Positions 56,075-64,000 of a stretch of DNA of 64,000 nt are shown here, piece by piece. The notes under the pieces were generated by a model, which was not told the origin of the DNA, ran no database searches, and saw only the letters and a program-made list of their open reading frames with translations. The position numbers were made by a program, and so were the translations under genes. Origin of the DNA: Porphyridium purpureum (taxonomy: Eukaryota > Rhodophyta > Bangiophyceae > Porphyridiales > Porphyridiaceae); NCBI GenBank assembly GCA_008690995.1, contig VRMN01000009.1, positions 682,001-746,000 on the forward strand, written 5' to 3'. Position 1 is the first letter of the stretch. Every line of letters begins with the position of its first letter.

Positions 56075-56367
56075 TGTTATCCGTCCGACCCCAGTCACCT
56101 AGAACGGTTCGGTTAATCCGAAACCGGTAAGCCGTTAAACCGTTAGACCGTTTAACCGTTTCTAAAGCTTCTAGAGGTTCCAGAACCTTCTAGACGTGCG
56201 CAGAAATGCCAATGATTGGGATTGTCATTTCTCTTGGCGCCTTGCTGTCCCTAGCGGATATAAGGGTATAAAAAGGCGACGCGCCTGCCCGGACTAGCCG
56301 GTCAGGTCTTGCTCGAAGAAAGAAGAGGGAGGCAGAGAGAGAGAGTAAAGGCACAGCATTGGTAACA
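56075..56367 (+). repeat. 3' LTR of element A
   Basis: Aligns to the 5' LTR over its length, with TATAAAAA at 56267-56274 and the GAA/TTC array at 56159-56194. It directly abuts copia-like sequence of element B. Confidence 0.85.
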
Positions 56368-56373
56368 GTAACA

Positions 56374-58762
56374 GTCCACGTGTGGAAATCGTCTTTTCTA
56401 TCTCTTGCGAGCCTTTCAGTCGATCCCACCTCGTACAAGTCAGTACCTGCCGGCGTGCGCGCCGGTCCACTTGCACCAAACTCGCTCAGCATGGTGCCGA
56501 TGTATCCATTCATGCTAACCAGCGCAGTGGCTGTACTTCTGTCAAATGCAAAGCGCATACCCAGGTACTCGACGGTATCCCCCTGCTCTCTCTCTGCAGT
56601 CCTGGGTACCTGCGCTCGATTTCATCCAACACAATTTTCACCTCGCGCGCGGACGGAGTGAACACGATTATGTCGTCAACGTGTATTGCGAGCGGTACAT
56701 TGCCGCGTCTGAATACGCACTCGTCGAATCGATTCTGCGAAAAGCGCAGTTCTTCCAACATCCTTTTTACCGTCAGGAACCACTGGCGCGCGGCCATGAT
56801 TGTTCCGTACAGCGCCTTTTTCAAAACGCACACCAAGCCGCCATCGGAGCGCACGTAACGAAGATACTTGTCGTCTAGGCCACATAACACCCTCGTCAGG
56901 TACCTGTCCAACCTCACGTGTACCTTTGGACCATCAGGAGGCATTAGTGCATTCAAGAACGCACCGGGAAAGTCAGCCTTACCCACAGCGTACTTTGCGT
57001 TGGCTGCTATTGCTGCGAGCAATAACAGACTATCTGTGGCAACAGTCGGTGACGACTTCTTCGGGTACACTGCTGGATCCTGGTGATTGCCTCCCGCTAC
57101 AACTCTGGCTTTGATTTTCTGGATCGATCCATCTGCGTCAAGCTTCTCTCTGAGAAATATGTGAGTGGGTAGGATCTGCTTCCTCTCAGCCTCTGACAGG
57201 CTCTGCACACTCACGGGAGTGATAACCCCAAAGCCATACTTACTATCCAGTTGCGCAACCTCCTTGACGACCGCACGGACCGCTTTCAAGCCATGCTTTC
57301 GGAAAGCCGACATCAGACTCATGTTTGCTGTAAGACCCTTCTTATTCGCAGACAGCACAAAGGCTCGTCCTTTTTTGACGTCCGCTTTGTGAGACTCTTC
57401 GTCATCCGCCCAGTCCTCACTGCTCTGCTTCCGCTTTCCGGTTTTGCTCCGATCATTCTTCTCTGTCCTTTTCTGTATTTCCACTATTTCCTTTTCACGC
57501 TGATCAATTTCGTCAATCCTGCGTTGCAGCTTGGCCACTTTCTCGGCGATGTCTTCTGCTCTCACAGAACCGTTGGCTCGCGCCCTCTTTCCCGCCAGCT
57601 TCACCATGTGCTCGTCGATGTATGTCGCTGTGCTTGTTCTTGTCAGCGGATCAACAATGACCTCTGGCTCGCAACCGTTCCGACCACCTGACGTGCTCAT
57701 GTCTGAAAGCCGCTGGTCGTTCAAAGCGCTCGGTGCAAGCGTGCTGCCTTGGTATTCTTGCCGAATTGCTGGACTTGCTTCGGGTGCTGTGGCGCGAGGC
57801 ACAATCTGTGAGGCAGATGGAATAAAATGTTGCTGTCCAGGTCCTTGCGTGCTCGTCGGCGAGCGCGTCTTTGCGGTACCCAGCGGCGCTTGCATTCTAA
57901 CAGTGAGCTGCGATCGCAGAGCTCTAACGTCTTGTTGCGGACTACTATAACTCTCCGCGGGGCTTTGTTCGGTTGGAATGCGCGTCTCAGTTCCGAGTGC
58001 CTCCTGCGCTGCATTACTGGCTACCTCTGCTGTGCACAGCTCTTCCAGGACTGGATCGCCTTGTGCTTGGCGCGCGTTCTCTTCTGCCGTTTCCACCGAG
58101 GCGTCGCCGTCCTCATCCGCTTCAACCACAACAAGGTCGACATCTTCCTGTGCCGCTGCGTTCAGCTCCGGCCGATCTTGCTCATCGATTAGCAAGCCCT
58201 CCACGTCCTCTTCTTCGTCGTCATGCGGCTGGTCCTCAATATCTATGACGACACCACTCGCACTCTGTTGCTCAGCAATTTCGTTCATCCTGGATATAAC
58301 GAAGTCTGGATGCGGTAACTGGTTCCACTTCTGTCGCGTGATGATGTTCTTTGTATTGAGGTTGTAGAACAGCCATGATCCGGCCAGGTTCAAGGTCGGA
58401 CGCAGCGCGATGCATCCTGTCGTTCGTTCGGCCATTGTGCTGTCGACGCTCTTGCTGTGCGACTGGCAATAGTCTCCAAATCCGAGTGCTAGCTCCTTCT
58501 TCGCGTCAACTAGGCGCCCTGTCAGATCCTCATATGGCGATCGCCCATCGTACTCTGGCGCAACGGAGCTTTTCATCATGTTTATGCGCTGCACTACATA
58601 CTCAGCCAGGAACCCGGTTAGGCTCTTCGGCATTCGGAATGGTAAGCCGCTCAGGACGCACCGCATTCGCTCTTTCACCATTCTGATGGCCCTTTCTGCG
58701 GGCTGGACAGCCTCGCCTGCGGCCAGTATGTCTGGGATCACACCATTGCTTTTCATCCAGTC
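56374..58762 (-). mobile_element. Ty1/copia-like fragment B
   Basis: A minus-strand internal piece of a Ty1/copia element. It contains the end of the integrase region (DWMKSNGVIPDILAAGE, PAERAIRMVKERMRC), a long acidic and low-complexity linker, and a reverse transcriptase (KADFPGAFLNALMPPDGPK, KALYGTIMAARQWF, HVDDIIVFT). Its LTRs, gag, protease and ends are absent here. On the left it stops at element A, on the right at the LTR of element C. It is a broken remnant of unknown age, older than element C if C inserted into it. Confidence 0.8.
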
Positions 58763-58970
58763 TGTCACGAACCGTGCTGGCCCAGGACACAGCGGCACAC
58801 CCAACAGCAAGCCAAGCGGCACACGCACGCACACAAGCTGGACAATCCACGCAACCAAGAGGAAACACAAGACACCCGCAGCCAACTGGACCTGCGGCAG
58901 GCAGGAAACCCGGAACCAACGACGCTCACGCACGCTGTTCACACGCAAACAGCCAAGAGCACTCACACAC

Positions 58971-59069
58971 GGGACCGACAGAACCAACCAAGAGCAGACA
59001 CACGGGAAAGACACAGCCAACCAAGAGCACACGCACGGAGCAGGCACAGCCAACCAAAAGCACACACAC
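58971..59069. repeat. 33-base tandem repeat in the element C LTR
   Basis: Three copies (58971-59003, 59004-59036, 59037-59069) share a core like CAACCAAGAGCACACAC; a partial fourth precedes them at 58940-58970. Confidence 0.8.
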
Positions 59070-59350
59070 GGAAGACGCGCGTAACGGGGGAACCAGGCGT
59101 CCGCTGCCCAACCGGGATCCCGTTCGGCCACACCTTACGGTGATCCGGGACCCGGGGAGGCGTTGTGGGCAGCCGGGGTTAGCCGGAGGAGGTTGCCTCA
59201 CCTTTCGGCTTCAAACGGCCTATCACTCCTTTATCCGCCCCCGCCCACGTACCACCCCCGGATCCGCTTCCGAACAAGGACCGTCTAATGACGCCTTACC
59301 CCAGGGCATCCGCGAACCTTCCCCGTTAAACCCCCCGCTCGCTCGCTCGC

Positions 59351-59416
59351 GCTGTACTCCCGCCGTACCCCCGCCGTACCCCCGCTGTACTCCCGCTGTA
59401 CCCCCGCTGTACCCCC
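59351..59416. repeat. 11-base GTAC-containing tandem repeat in the element C LTR
   Basis: Six units of GCYGTACYCCC, each with a GTAC core, run without gaps. Confidence 0.85.
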
Positions 59417-59561
59417 GCTCCCTCAACAGGTACCCAAGGCCCGAACACGCTTCCTTGAATACACCTGTTTTTACTTAGATCCACCTTCACCCTTCTGTCT
59501 CCCGACCCCCCTCTCCCCTCCTTGGTTGCCGACCCGCGCGTCTTTTTATACCCATCGCGAC

Positions 59562-59584
59562 CACTGTACCCCCGAGGTACAGTG
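59562..59584 (-). promoter_or_regulatory. CTGTAC palindrome beside the element C TATA box
   Basis: CACTGTACC and GGTACAGTG flank CCCGA, about 11 bases upstream (minus sense) of TATAAAAAGA at 59541-59550. The arrangement matches that upstream of the YebC-like gene at 190-221. Function is inferred. Confidence 0.5.
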
Positions 59585-59603
59585 CCTTGCTGTCGCTGAG
59601 TCT

Positions 59604-59624
59604 AGAACCTTCCAGAAGGTTCCA
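59604..59624 (-). promoter_or_regulatory. Heat-shock-element-like array in the element C LTR
   Basis: GAAccTTCcaGAAggTTC gives four perfect alternating GAA/TTC units spaced as in heat-shock elements. It is about 55-75 bases upstream of the TATA box in U3. Confidence 0.55.
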
Positions 59625-59819
59625 GCCACCGCCTGGCTGTACACCCATTCCATACTGGGTGGTCATCGCGCGTCTGGTCCCTAAGGGAAGGGGCCTTCAG
59701 GCCTACCACGCGCCCCCTTGTACACCTACAGTACAGTGGGTCCGGCGCGACCAGGTATCCGGCCACGGACTATGGCTATTTTTAATCATTTCCTTAACAC
59801 ACGGGCTACTCCCGTGACA

Positions 59820-59840
59820 TCCCACCCTCTCCGCTTCCCA
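59820..59840 (-). other. Polypurine tract of element C
   Basis: On the minus strand GAAGCGGAGAGGGTGGGA directly precedes the LTR start TGTCAC, the normal plus-strand primer site. Confidence 0.7.
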
Positions 59841-60058
59841 ATGTCAGGTATCACATGGTCCGAAGCTTCCGGAGAGTCACTTCATACTTACAGCACATGC
59901 CAATGCTTGACGCGTCCGGCATCCACGTCTCAAGCTCGATGTCGCCCGTGCACTGGCCATCGGCTTCGTGTGCCCGTCTTGGCAACGTAAGTACTCGAAG
60001 AGGACGTCCGTCCACGTGGCCCTCCACCCGGCCGGTGTGTCCGAGGTTCCGCCACTGG

Positions 60059-63000
60059 TCACGCGTCACGGTAGGCAGCCACCATCATTGGTGGCAATGC
60101 GAGCTCAGGTTCCCACGTATCCCCACGTTTACCGAGTCCTCGCCATCTAACTCTGTACTCTCGGCGTCCGCCCACAACCCGATCCCCGGCTATAGCCTCT
60201 ATAGCCCAGCTGCCGTCTTCTCCTTGCAAGACTTGGGATCCACTTGCCTCAAGGAGGTCCTTGTGGGCCCGAGCAAGCCGGTTCACGTGGACCAACTTCC
60301 CGTCAGGATGGCCTTCACTGCACAGTACTGCATGAACCCCGACCATTCTCAGGATGGATAGTGGTCCTACCCACGGCTTTTTCAGCTTGCGCCCTTCTCC
60401 TGAAGGCGGCGCCCAAACGTACACCACGTCGCCCGGCTTGAAGTCATGTTCCCTGACTCGGCGATCATAGTTCTTCGTGTACCGATCCTGTGCGATCTTC
60501 GCATTCTTATTGGCAATGGCGTGACATGCAGCAAGCTTCTTCGCGAGGTCATCTGCTTGTTCAACAGCTCTGGGTCCCGCCATACTTGCCCAGTCCCGCG
60601 CCGGCTCACCATACAACAGTTCAAACGGAGACATCTTCGTGGATGCATGCCGGGCTGTATTATACGCATACACCATTACCGACAACCAGCGATCCCAGTC
60701 TTTTCCGTTCGCACACACGTATGCCGACAACATTTGACACACTGTCTGGTTAAAGCGCTCCACAACCCCGTTCGTCTGCGGATGGTATGCTGTCGTAAGC
60801 ATACGTCCTACACCCAGATTTTCACACATTTTTGAAAGGATGTCGGCTACAAAGCCCGGTCCCCGGTCGGACAGCAGAGACTCTGGCGGTCCAAAATCGC
60901 ACACCCAACCGTCTAGGAAAACACGTGCCAGTGTAGCCGCAGTCTCATCCTTGACTGCATGGGCACGAACCCACTTTGTGAAGGCGTCCACCATGATTAC
61001 CACTTTGCTGTGCCCGCGAGTTGTTGTCGGTGTGATACTCAGAACATCTATCGAGACAATCTCGAAACGTCTCACCGCGCGATAGACTTGCATGCGAGCC
61101 CTTCTCGGGGGCGCCTTTGTTTTCCTTGAAAAGCACTCATGGCAACAAAGAACAAACTGACGAACATCTTCCGTCCAACCGGTCCACCAGTATCGTGCAT
61201 CCGAGACCCGCTTTGCAGTCTTTTCTATTCCAAGGTGCCCTGAAAGTGGCGTGCTGGGATACACATGCAGAACGCGCTGCACCAGAGCGTTTGGTATCAC
61301 GACCCTGGACTCATCGCGAAGCATAGCCCAGATGACTCCATCCTCATCAACGGTGTACTCCGGGTACGTGTATTCGGGCTTGTCTGCTTTCAGATTCTTC
61401 AACTGTTCCTGAATGTCCGTGTCGTCTGCGTATGCAGCCACGATCTCTTCCATCGAAGGTGGTGTGTACGCATCGTTCGCTTCTGTATGCTCGCCAGTAT
61501 GAAGCAGCAGCTCTCGCACTCCGGCCGATGTGACAGGGACCATACCCCCATCGGCCCCCGAAGCTGGACCCTGAATCTCTTCCTGCAGCATTTCAGCCAA
61601 CCGAACTACCTGCTTCACTTCCTCATCCTCAACAGCATTCAGTCCAATGAGCTCGATTTCGCTCGTGTTGTTGAGAGTCTCAGACTTATTGCTCTCGCTC
61701 GCCACCCGAGCCTCTTCCCCATTCATACGTACAGCTGGACGCGAAAGCGCATCTGCCACTGTATTCGCCTTGCCCGGATGATGCTGAACCTGGAAGTCGA
61801 AGTCCTGTACCTTGAGAATCCATCGCGCAATCCGACCTTGAGGCTCCTTTTGCCTCATGAGCCAGCTCAATGCGCTGTGGTCAGTCATGAGCACGAATCG
61901 TTTGCCGTACAAGTAATGCCTGAAGTGCTCCATGGCTGCAATGGCGGCCAAGCACTCCTTCTCCGTCACGGTATAGTTCTGCTCGGCCGGTCTCAGAAGC
62001 CTCGAGTAAAATGCCACTGGACGATCGCCAGTACCCTCTCTCTGCGTCAACATTGCTCCCAAGCCAGTGCTAGAAGCGTCTGTCCACAGCGTATGCTCTG
62101 CTTCTGGGTCGTATGCAGCCAAAACCTTTCGATCTCCAGTTTCTGGATCGCTGAGTGCTTCCCGAAGCGACAGAAACGCCTGACTCTGAGGCTCACCAAA
62201 TCGTGCCTGCCAATCCGCCGAGTTCATAGGGTATTTCTTCCACTTGCTTCCTTTGGCGTTGATTTGAAGGCCCTTCATAGCATCCCTAAGAGGTCTGCAG
62301 ACTTCCTCAAATCCCTCGATAAAATTGCGGAACCACCCCACGAGCCCAATGAACTGCTGCAGTTCCTTTGCATTCCTCGGCTCCTGCCATGCTCGCACAG
62401 CCTCCGTCTTCCTCTGGCTCGGCCTTATACCGTCCAGGCCGATATCATGTCCAAGAAACTCGACCCTTAAAGCCCCAAATCTGCACTTCGACAATGAGAA
62501 CACCAAGCCCGCAGCGCAGAATTGCTCCAGCACCCGCTGCAGCGCTTGCAAGTGCTCTTCAAACGTCTTTGTCCCGATTGCCAAATCATCAATGTAAACC
62601 AATGCATTCAGGTACCTGAGCGGGCCCAGGACCGTATTTGTCAATCGCTGGAAGGTACTTGGGCTATTACAGCAACCCTGAGGTAATCGGCAGTATTGAA
62701 ACAGCCCGTCCGGAGTGATAATCGCTGTCAATGGTCGGCTCTCGGGGGCCAGAGGGACCTGGAAGAAGCCATCCTTCAGATCCAGGATACTCTTGAACTT
62801 CCACGATGCAAACCAGTCGATCATCTCTCCCACGTCCGGAATGGGATATCGATCTTTGACAGTCGCATCATTAAGCGTTCGGAAGTCTGTCGTCAGACGC
62901 CAGCCGCCTTTCGGCTTCTTGACCATGACATTCTGGCTCGACACATCTGACAAACTCGGCTCCAGCACTCCTCGGGCGACCAGCCCTTGCACCATCTCGC

Positions 63001-63796
63001 GCTCAGCCTGCGTCACCGCAGGAGCCCTGCGACGTAACCTTGCCCTGGGGAGATCCTCCAAACGCTCTGGCTTGATGCGGATCGTATGCTCGACGAGGTC
63101 TGTCTTACCCAGCTCCGGCCGGAAGAGAACCCAAAACTTCTTCAAGAGCCCCTTCATCTCCCTGCTTTGCGCTTCATCCAAATGCTCAAAGATCTTGGCT
63201 TCAATGGTAGAACAAACAGCCTCGTTGTGACCTGCATACTTTTCTTCGAGGGCCTGGATTCGCTTCTTCACTTCTGCTCCATCAGCAATATAGTGCACCG
63301 CCTCCAACTGCACCGTGGGTTTGGCTTCCTCATACATCGATCCCAGGATCCTGTGTCTTTCCAGGCATGTATGACACACGGCTTCCTGTGTACTGGAAAC
63401 GTCTCGGTTGACAAAAGTAATCCATCCGCCCGAGCGTAGGCCCAGACCCTTTCCCGGGATCAAGCAACTGACATGCTTGGCAAGAAAACGCATTCCCAGT
63501 ATGAGATCAGGTCCGAGGTTCCTCATAATCCGGACGCTTTCCTCCGACTGAATTCCCTCACCAACCCAAATTGTGGCAACGCTCTCCTCGGCCTCCCCCA
63601 ACACCTCATTGGTTGGACCCAATGCCTGTGTGTGGGTCTTTCTACGAAGAAGCCCAAGACGGTCAGCCAAATCGTCGTTCATCCACGTGGATAAAGCCCC
63701 CGTATCAACCAGCGCAGTAGTCCGAACCTTCAGGACTCCCCATTCAGCCTGTACGTCTATCCATGGATACGAGCCCAGTGGGACTGCCTCCGACAA
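60059..63796 (-). CDS. Pol of element C with C-terminal chromodomain
   Basis: An open frame of 1245 codons. In order: aspartic protease (ALVDTGALSTWMNDDLAD), reverse transcriptase (SILDLKDGFFQVPLAPE, ALVYIDDLAIGTK), RNase H (HTLWTDASSTGLGAMLTQ), integrase (HHCC region with LCCHECFSRK, SIDVLSITPTTTRGHSK, LLSDRGPGFVADIL) and a C-terminal chromodomain (EYRVRWRGLGKRGDTWEPE). Chromodomains of such elements guide integration to certain chromatin. The frame starts without an ATG, consistent with expression joined to gag. It looks whole. Confidence 0.88.
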   Translation of the reverse strand: MSEAVPLGSYPWIDVQAEWGVLKVRTTALVDTGALSTWMNDDLADRLGLLRRKTHTQALGPTNEVLGEAEESVATIWVGEGIQSEESVRIMRNLGPDLILGMRFLAKHVSCLIPGKGLGLRSGGWITFVNRDVSSTQEAVCHTCLERHRILGSMYEEAKPTVQLEAVHYIADGAEVKKRIQALEEKYAGHNEAVCSTIEAKIFEHLDEAQSREMKGLLKKFWVLFRPELGKTDLVEHTIRIKPERLEDLPRARLRRRAPAVTQAEREMVQGLVARGVLEPSLSDVSSQNVMVKKPKGGWRLTTDFRTLNDATVKDRYPIPDVGEMIDWFASWKFKSILDLKDGFFQVPLAPESRPLTAIITPDGLFQYCRLPQGCCNSPSTFQRLTNTVLGPLRYLNALVYIDDLAIGTKTFEEHLQALQRVLEQFCAAGLVFSLSKCRFGALRVEFLGHDIGLDGIRPSQRKTEAVRAWQEPRNAKELQQFIGLVGWFRNFIEGFEEVCRPLRDAMKGLQINAKGSKWKKYPMNSADWQARFGEPQSQAFLSLREALSDPETGDRKVLAAYDPEAEHTLWTDASSTGLGAMLTQREGTGDRPVAFYSRLLRPAEQNYTVTEKECLAAIAAMEHFRHYLYGKRFVLMTDHSALSWLMRQKEPQGRIARWILKVQDFDFQVQHHPGKANTVADALSRPAVRMNGEEARVASESNKSETLNNTSEIELIGLNAVEDEEVKQVVRLAEMLQEEIQGPASGADGGMVPVTSAGVRELLLHTGEHTEANDAYTPPSMEEIVAAYADDTDIQEQLKNLKADKPEYTYPEYTVDEDGVIWAMLRDESRVVIPNALVQRVLHVYPSTPLSGHLGIEKTAKRVSDARYWWTGWTEDVRQFVLCCHECFSRKTKAPPRRARMQVYRAVRRFEIVSIDVLSITPTTTRGHSKVVIMVDAFTKWVRAHAVKDETAATLARVFLDGWVCDFGPPESLLSDRGPGFVADILSKMCENLGVGRMLTTAYHPQTNGVVERFNQTVCQMLSAYVCANGKDWDRWLSVMVYAYNTARHASTKMSPFELLYGEPARDWASMAGPRAVEQADDLAKKLAACHAIANKNAKIAQDRYTKNYDRRVREHDFKPGDVVYVWAPPSGEGRKLKKPWVGPLSILRMVGVHAVLCSEGHPDGKLVHVNRLARAHKDLLEASGSQVLQGEDGSWAIEAIAGDRVVGGRREYRVRWRGLGKRGDTWEPELALPPMMVAAYRDA

Positions 63797-63831
63797 TTCT
63801 TCAGATTCCGGGGGGCCTTCGCATCCCCCCG

Positions 63832-64000
63832 CTACTCGTTTTTTGTCTGGCGTTCTTCGGTCCTCTGCCTCTTATTTTTCTCCCACTTTGGGCACTCCAT
63901 GCGAACGTGGCCCCGCTCCTGGCACTCCCAGCACTTGACCAGTCGCTTGCGAGGATTCAACCCATGGAGCCCAGCTTCATCAAAGTTACCCAAATGGTGC
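63832..64000 (-). CDS. 3' end of element C gag (partial)
   Basis: The minus strand from the window edge encodes a basic segment and a zinc knuckle CWECQERGHVRMEC, ending in a Lys/Arg-rich tail with a stop at 63832-63834. It is the Gag C terminus; the rest is outside the window. Confidence 0.75.
   Translation of the reverse strand, partial: HHLGNFDEAGLHGLNPRKRLVKCWECQERGHVRMECPKWEKNKRQRTEERQTKNE

Larger units (their letters stand above)
50914..56367 (+). mobile_element. Ty3/gypsy LTR retrotransposon A, nearly whole
   Basis: The element has a 5' LTR (50914-51203), a primer-binding site, gag, pol in another overlapping frame, a purine tract (56061-56074, just before the 3' LTR) and a 3' LTR (56075-56367). 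LTR ends are TGTTA and TAACA. The two LTRs differ by roughly 15-20 positions plus small indels over about 290 bases by eye, so it is not a very recent insertion, if the LTRs are a pair. The bases next to the two LTRs do not match, so no target-site duplication is seen. Pol order (PR, RT, RNase H, IN) is Ty3/gypsy. It looks whole in its coding parts. Confidence 0.9.
58763..59819 (-). repeat. 3' LTR of element C (about 1.06 kb)
   Basis: Both ends carry the 7-base inverted pair. Reading the minus strand: U3 with a GAA/TTC array (59604-59624), a CTGTAC palindrome (59562-59584), TATAAAAAGA (59541-59550), then R/U5 with an 11-base repeat (59351-59416) and a 33-base repeat (58971-59069). The partner LTR is outside the window, so the span is inferred from the ends and purine tract. 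Confidence 0.75.
58763..64000 (-). mobile_element. Ty3/gypsy chromodomain retrotransposon C, runs off the window
   Basis: A minus-strand element: 3' LTR (58763-59819), purine tract (59820-59840), pol (60059-63796), and the end of gag to the window edge. The 5' LTR lies beyond 64000. LTR ends are TGTCACG and CGTGACA, a perfect inverted pair. The order of RT before integrase and the C-terminal chromodomain mark it as a chromovirus-type gypsy element. The visible coding part looks whole. Its left end cuts the integrase region of copia fragment B, so it inserted there. Confidence 0.85.

Noticed and set aside
58770-59131. N-terminal leader of the long minus-strand ORF running into copia fragment B
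   Set aside because: This stretch is LTR sequence of element C, including its 33-base repeats, read through by chance; the hydrophobic repeats are not a protein domain.

Overview
The window looks like nuclear DNA of a compact, intron-poor, photosynthetic eukaryote, most likely a unicellular red alga of the Porphyridium type (inference). The grounds are moderately high GC, long uninterrupted ORFs, short intergenic gaps, eukaryotic genes (Ran, deoxyhypusine hydroxylase, NDOR1/Tah18, FUN14, LYRM2-like, WDR55-like), and plastid-type genes (a thylakoid-lumen-type FKBP with a twin-arginine signal, a BSD2-like DnaJ zinc-finger protein). No spliceosomal intron was needed for any call and no rRNA or tRNA gene was recognised.

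Layout. 0-23 kb is a dense housekeeping block: YebC/TACO1, class 3 lipase, a secreted hedgehog-type Hint protein, BSD2-like protein, Ran, FUN14 protein, deoxyhypusine hydroxylase, a hypothetical Ser/Thr-rich protein, a membrane J-protein, NDOR1, FKBP, an RRM/zinc-knuckle RNA-binding protein, WDR55/Jip5-like protein, RF1-type release factor and a LYRM2-like protein. The FKBP and RRM genes have reading frames that shift several times within about 1.7 kb, more like consensus error than decay.

23.7-45.1 kb holds a cluster of diverged paralogues of one large organelle-targeted, PPR/TPR-like helical-repeat family: four ORFs, one frameshifted double-module locus and at least one relic. It is interleaved with two secretory-pathway glycosyltransferases (O-fucosyltransferase-like and exostosin/GT47-like). 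Two members show internal duplication or truncation near the same conserved motif. The layout resembles the fast-evolving restorer-type PPR clusters of land plants, but that comparison is inference.

43-51 kb is a more A/T-rich graveyard: a relic of the same family, a degraded Tc1/mariner (DD34E-type) transposase, and a Sel1-repeat pseudogene that ends at an LTR retrotransposon.

50.9-64 kb is a retrotransposon block. A nearly whole Ty3/gypsy element (A) abuts a Ty1/copia fragment (B), which is cut on its other side by a second Ty3/gypsy element (C, with chromodomain) that runs off the window. Element A has no matching target-site duplication and different DNA on each side, pointing to rearrangement. 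LTRs of both gypsy elements carry arrays of nGAAnnTTCn units that look like heat-shock elements upstream of a TATA box. The element C LTR also carries a CTGTAC palindrome beside its TATA box, and a similar palindrome sits beside a TATA box upstream of the YebC gene.
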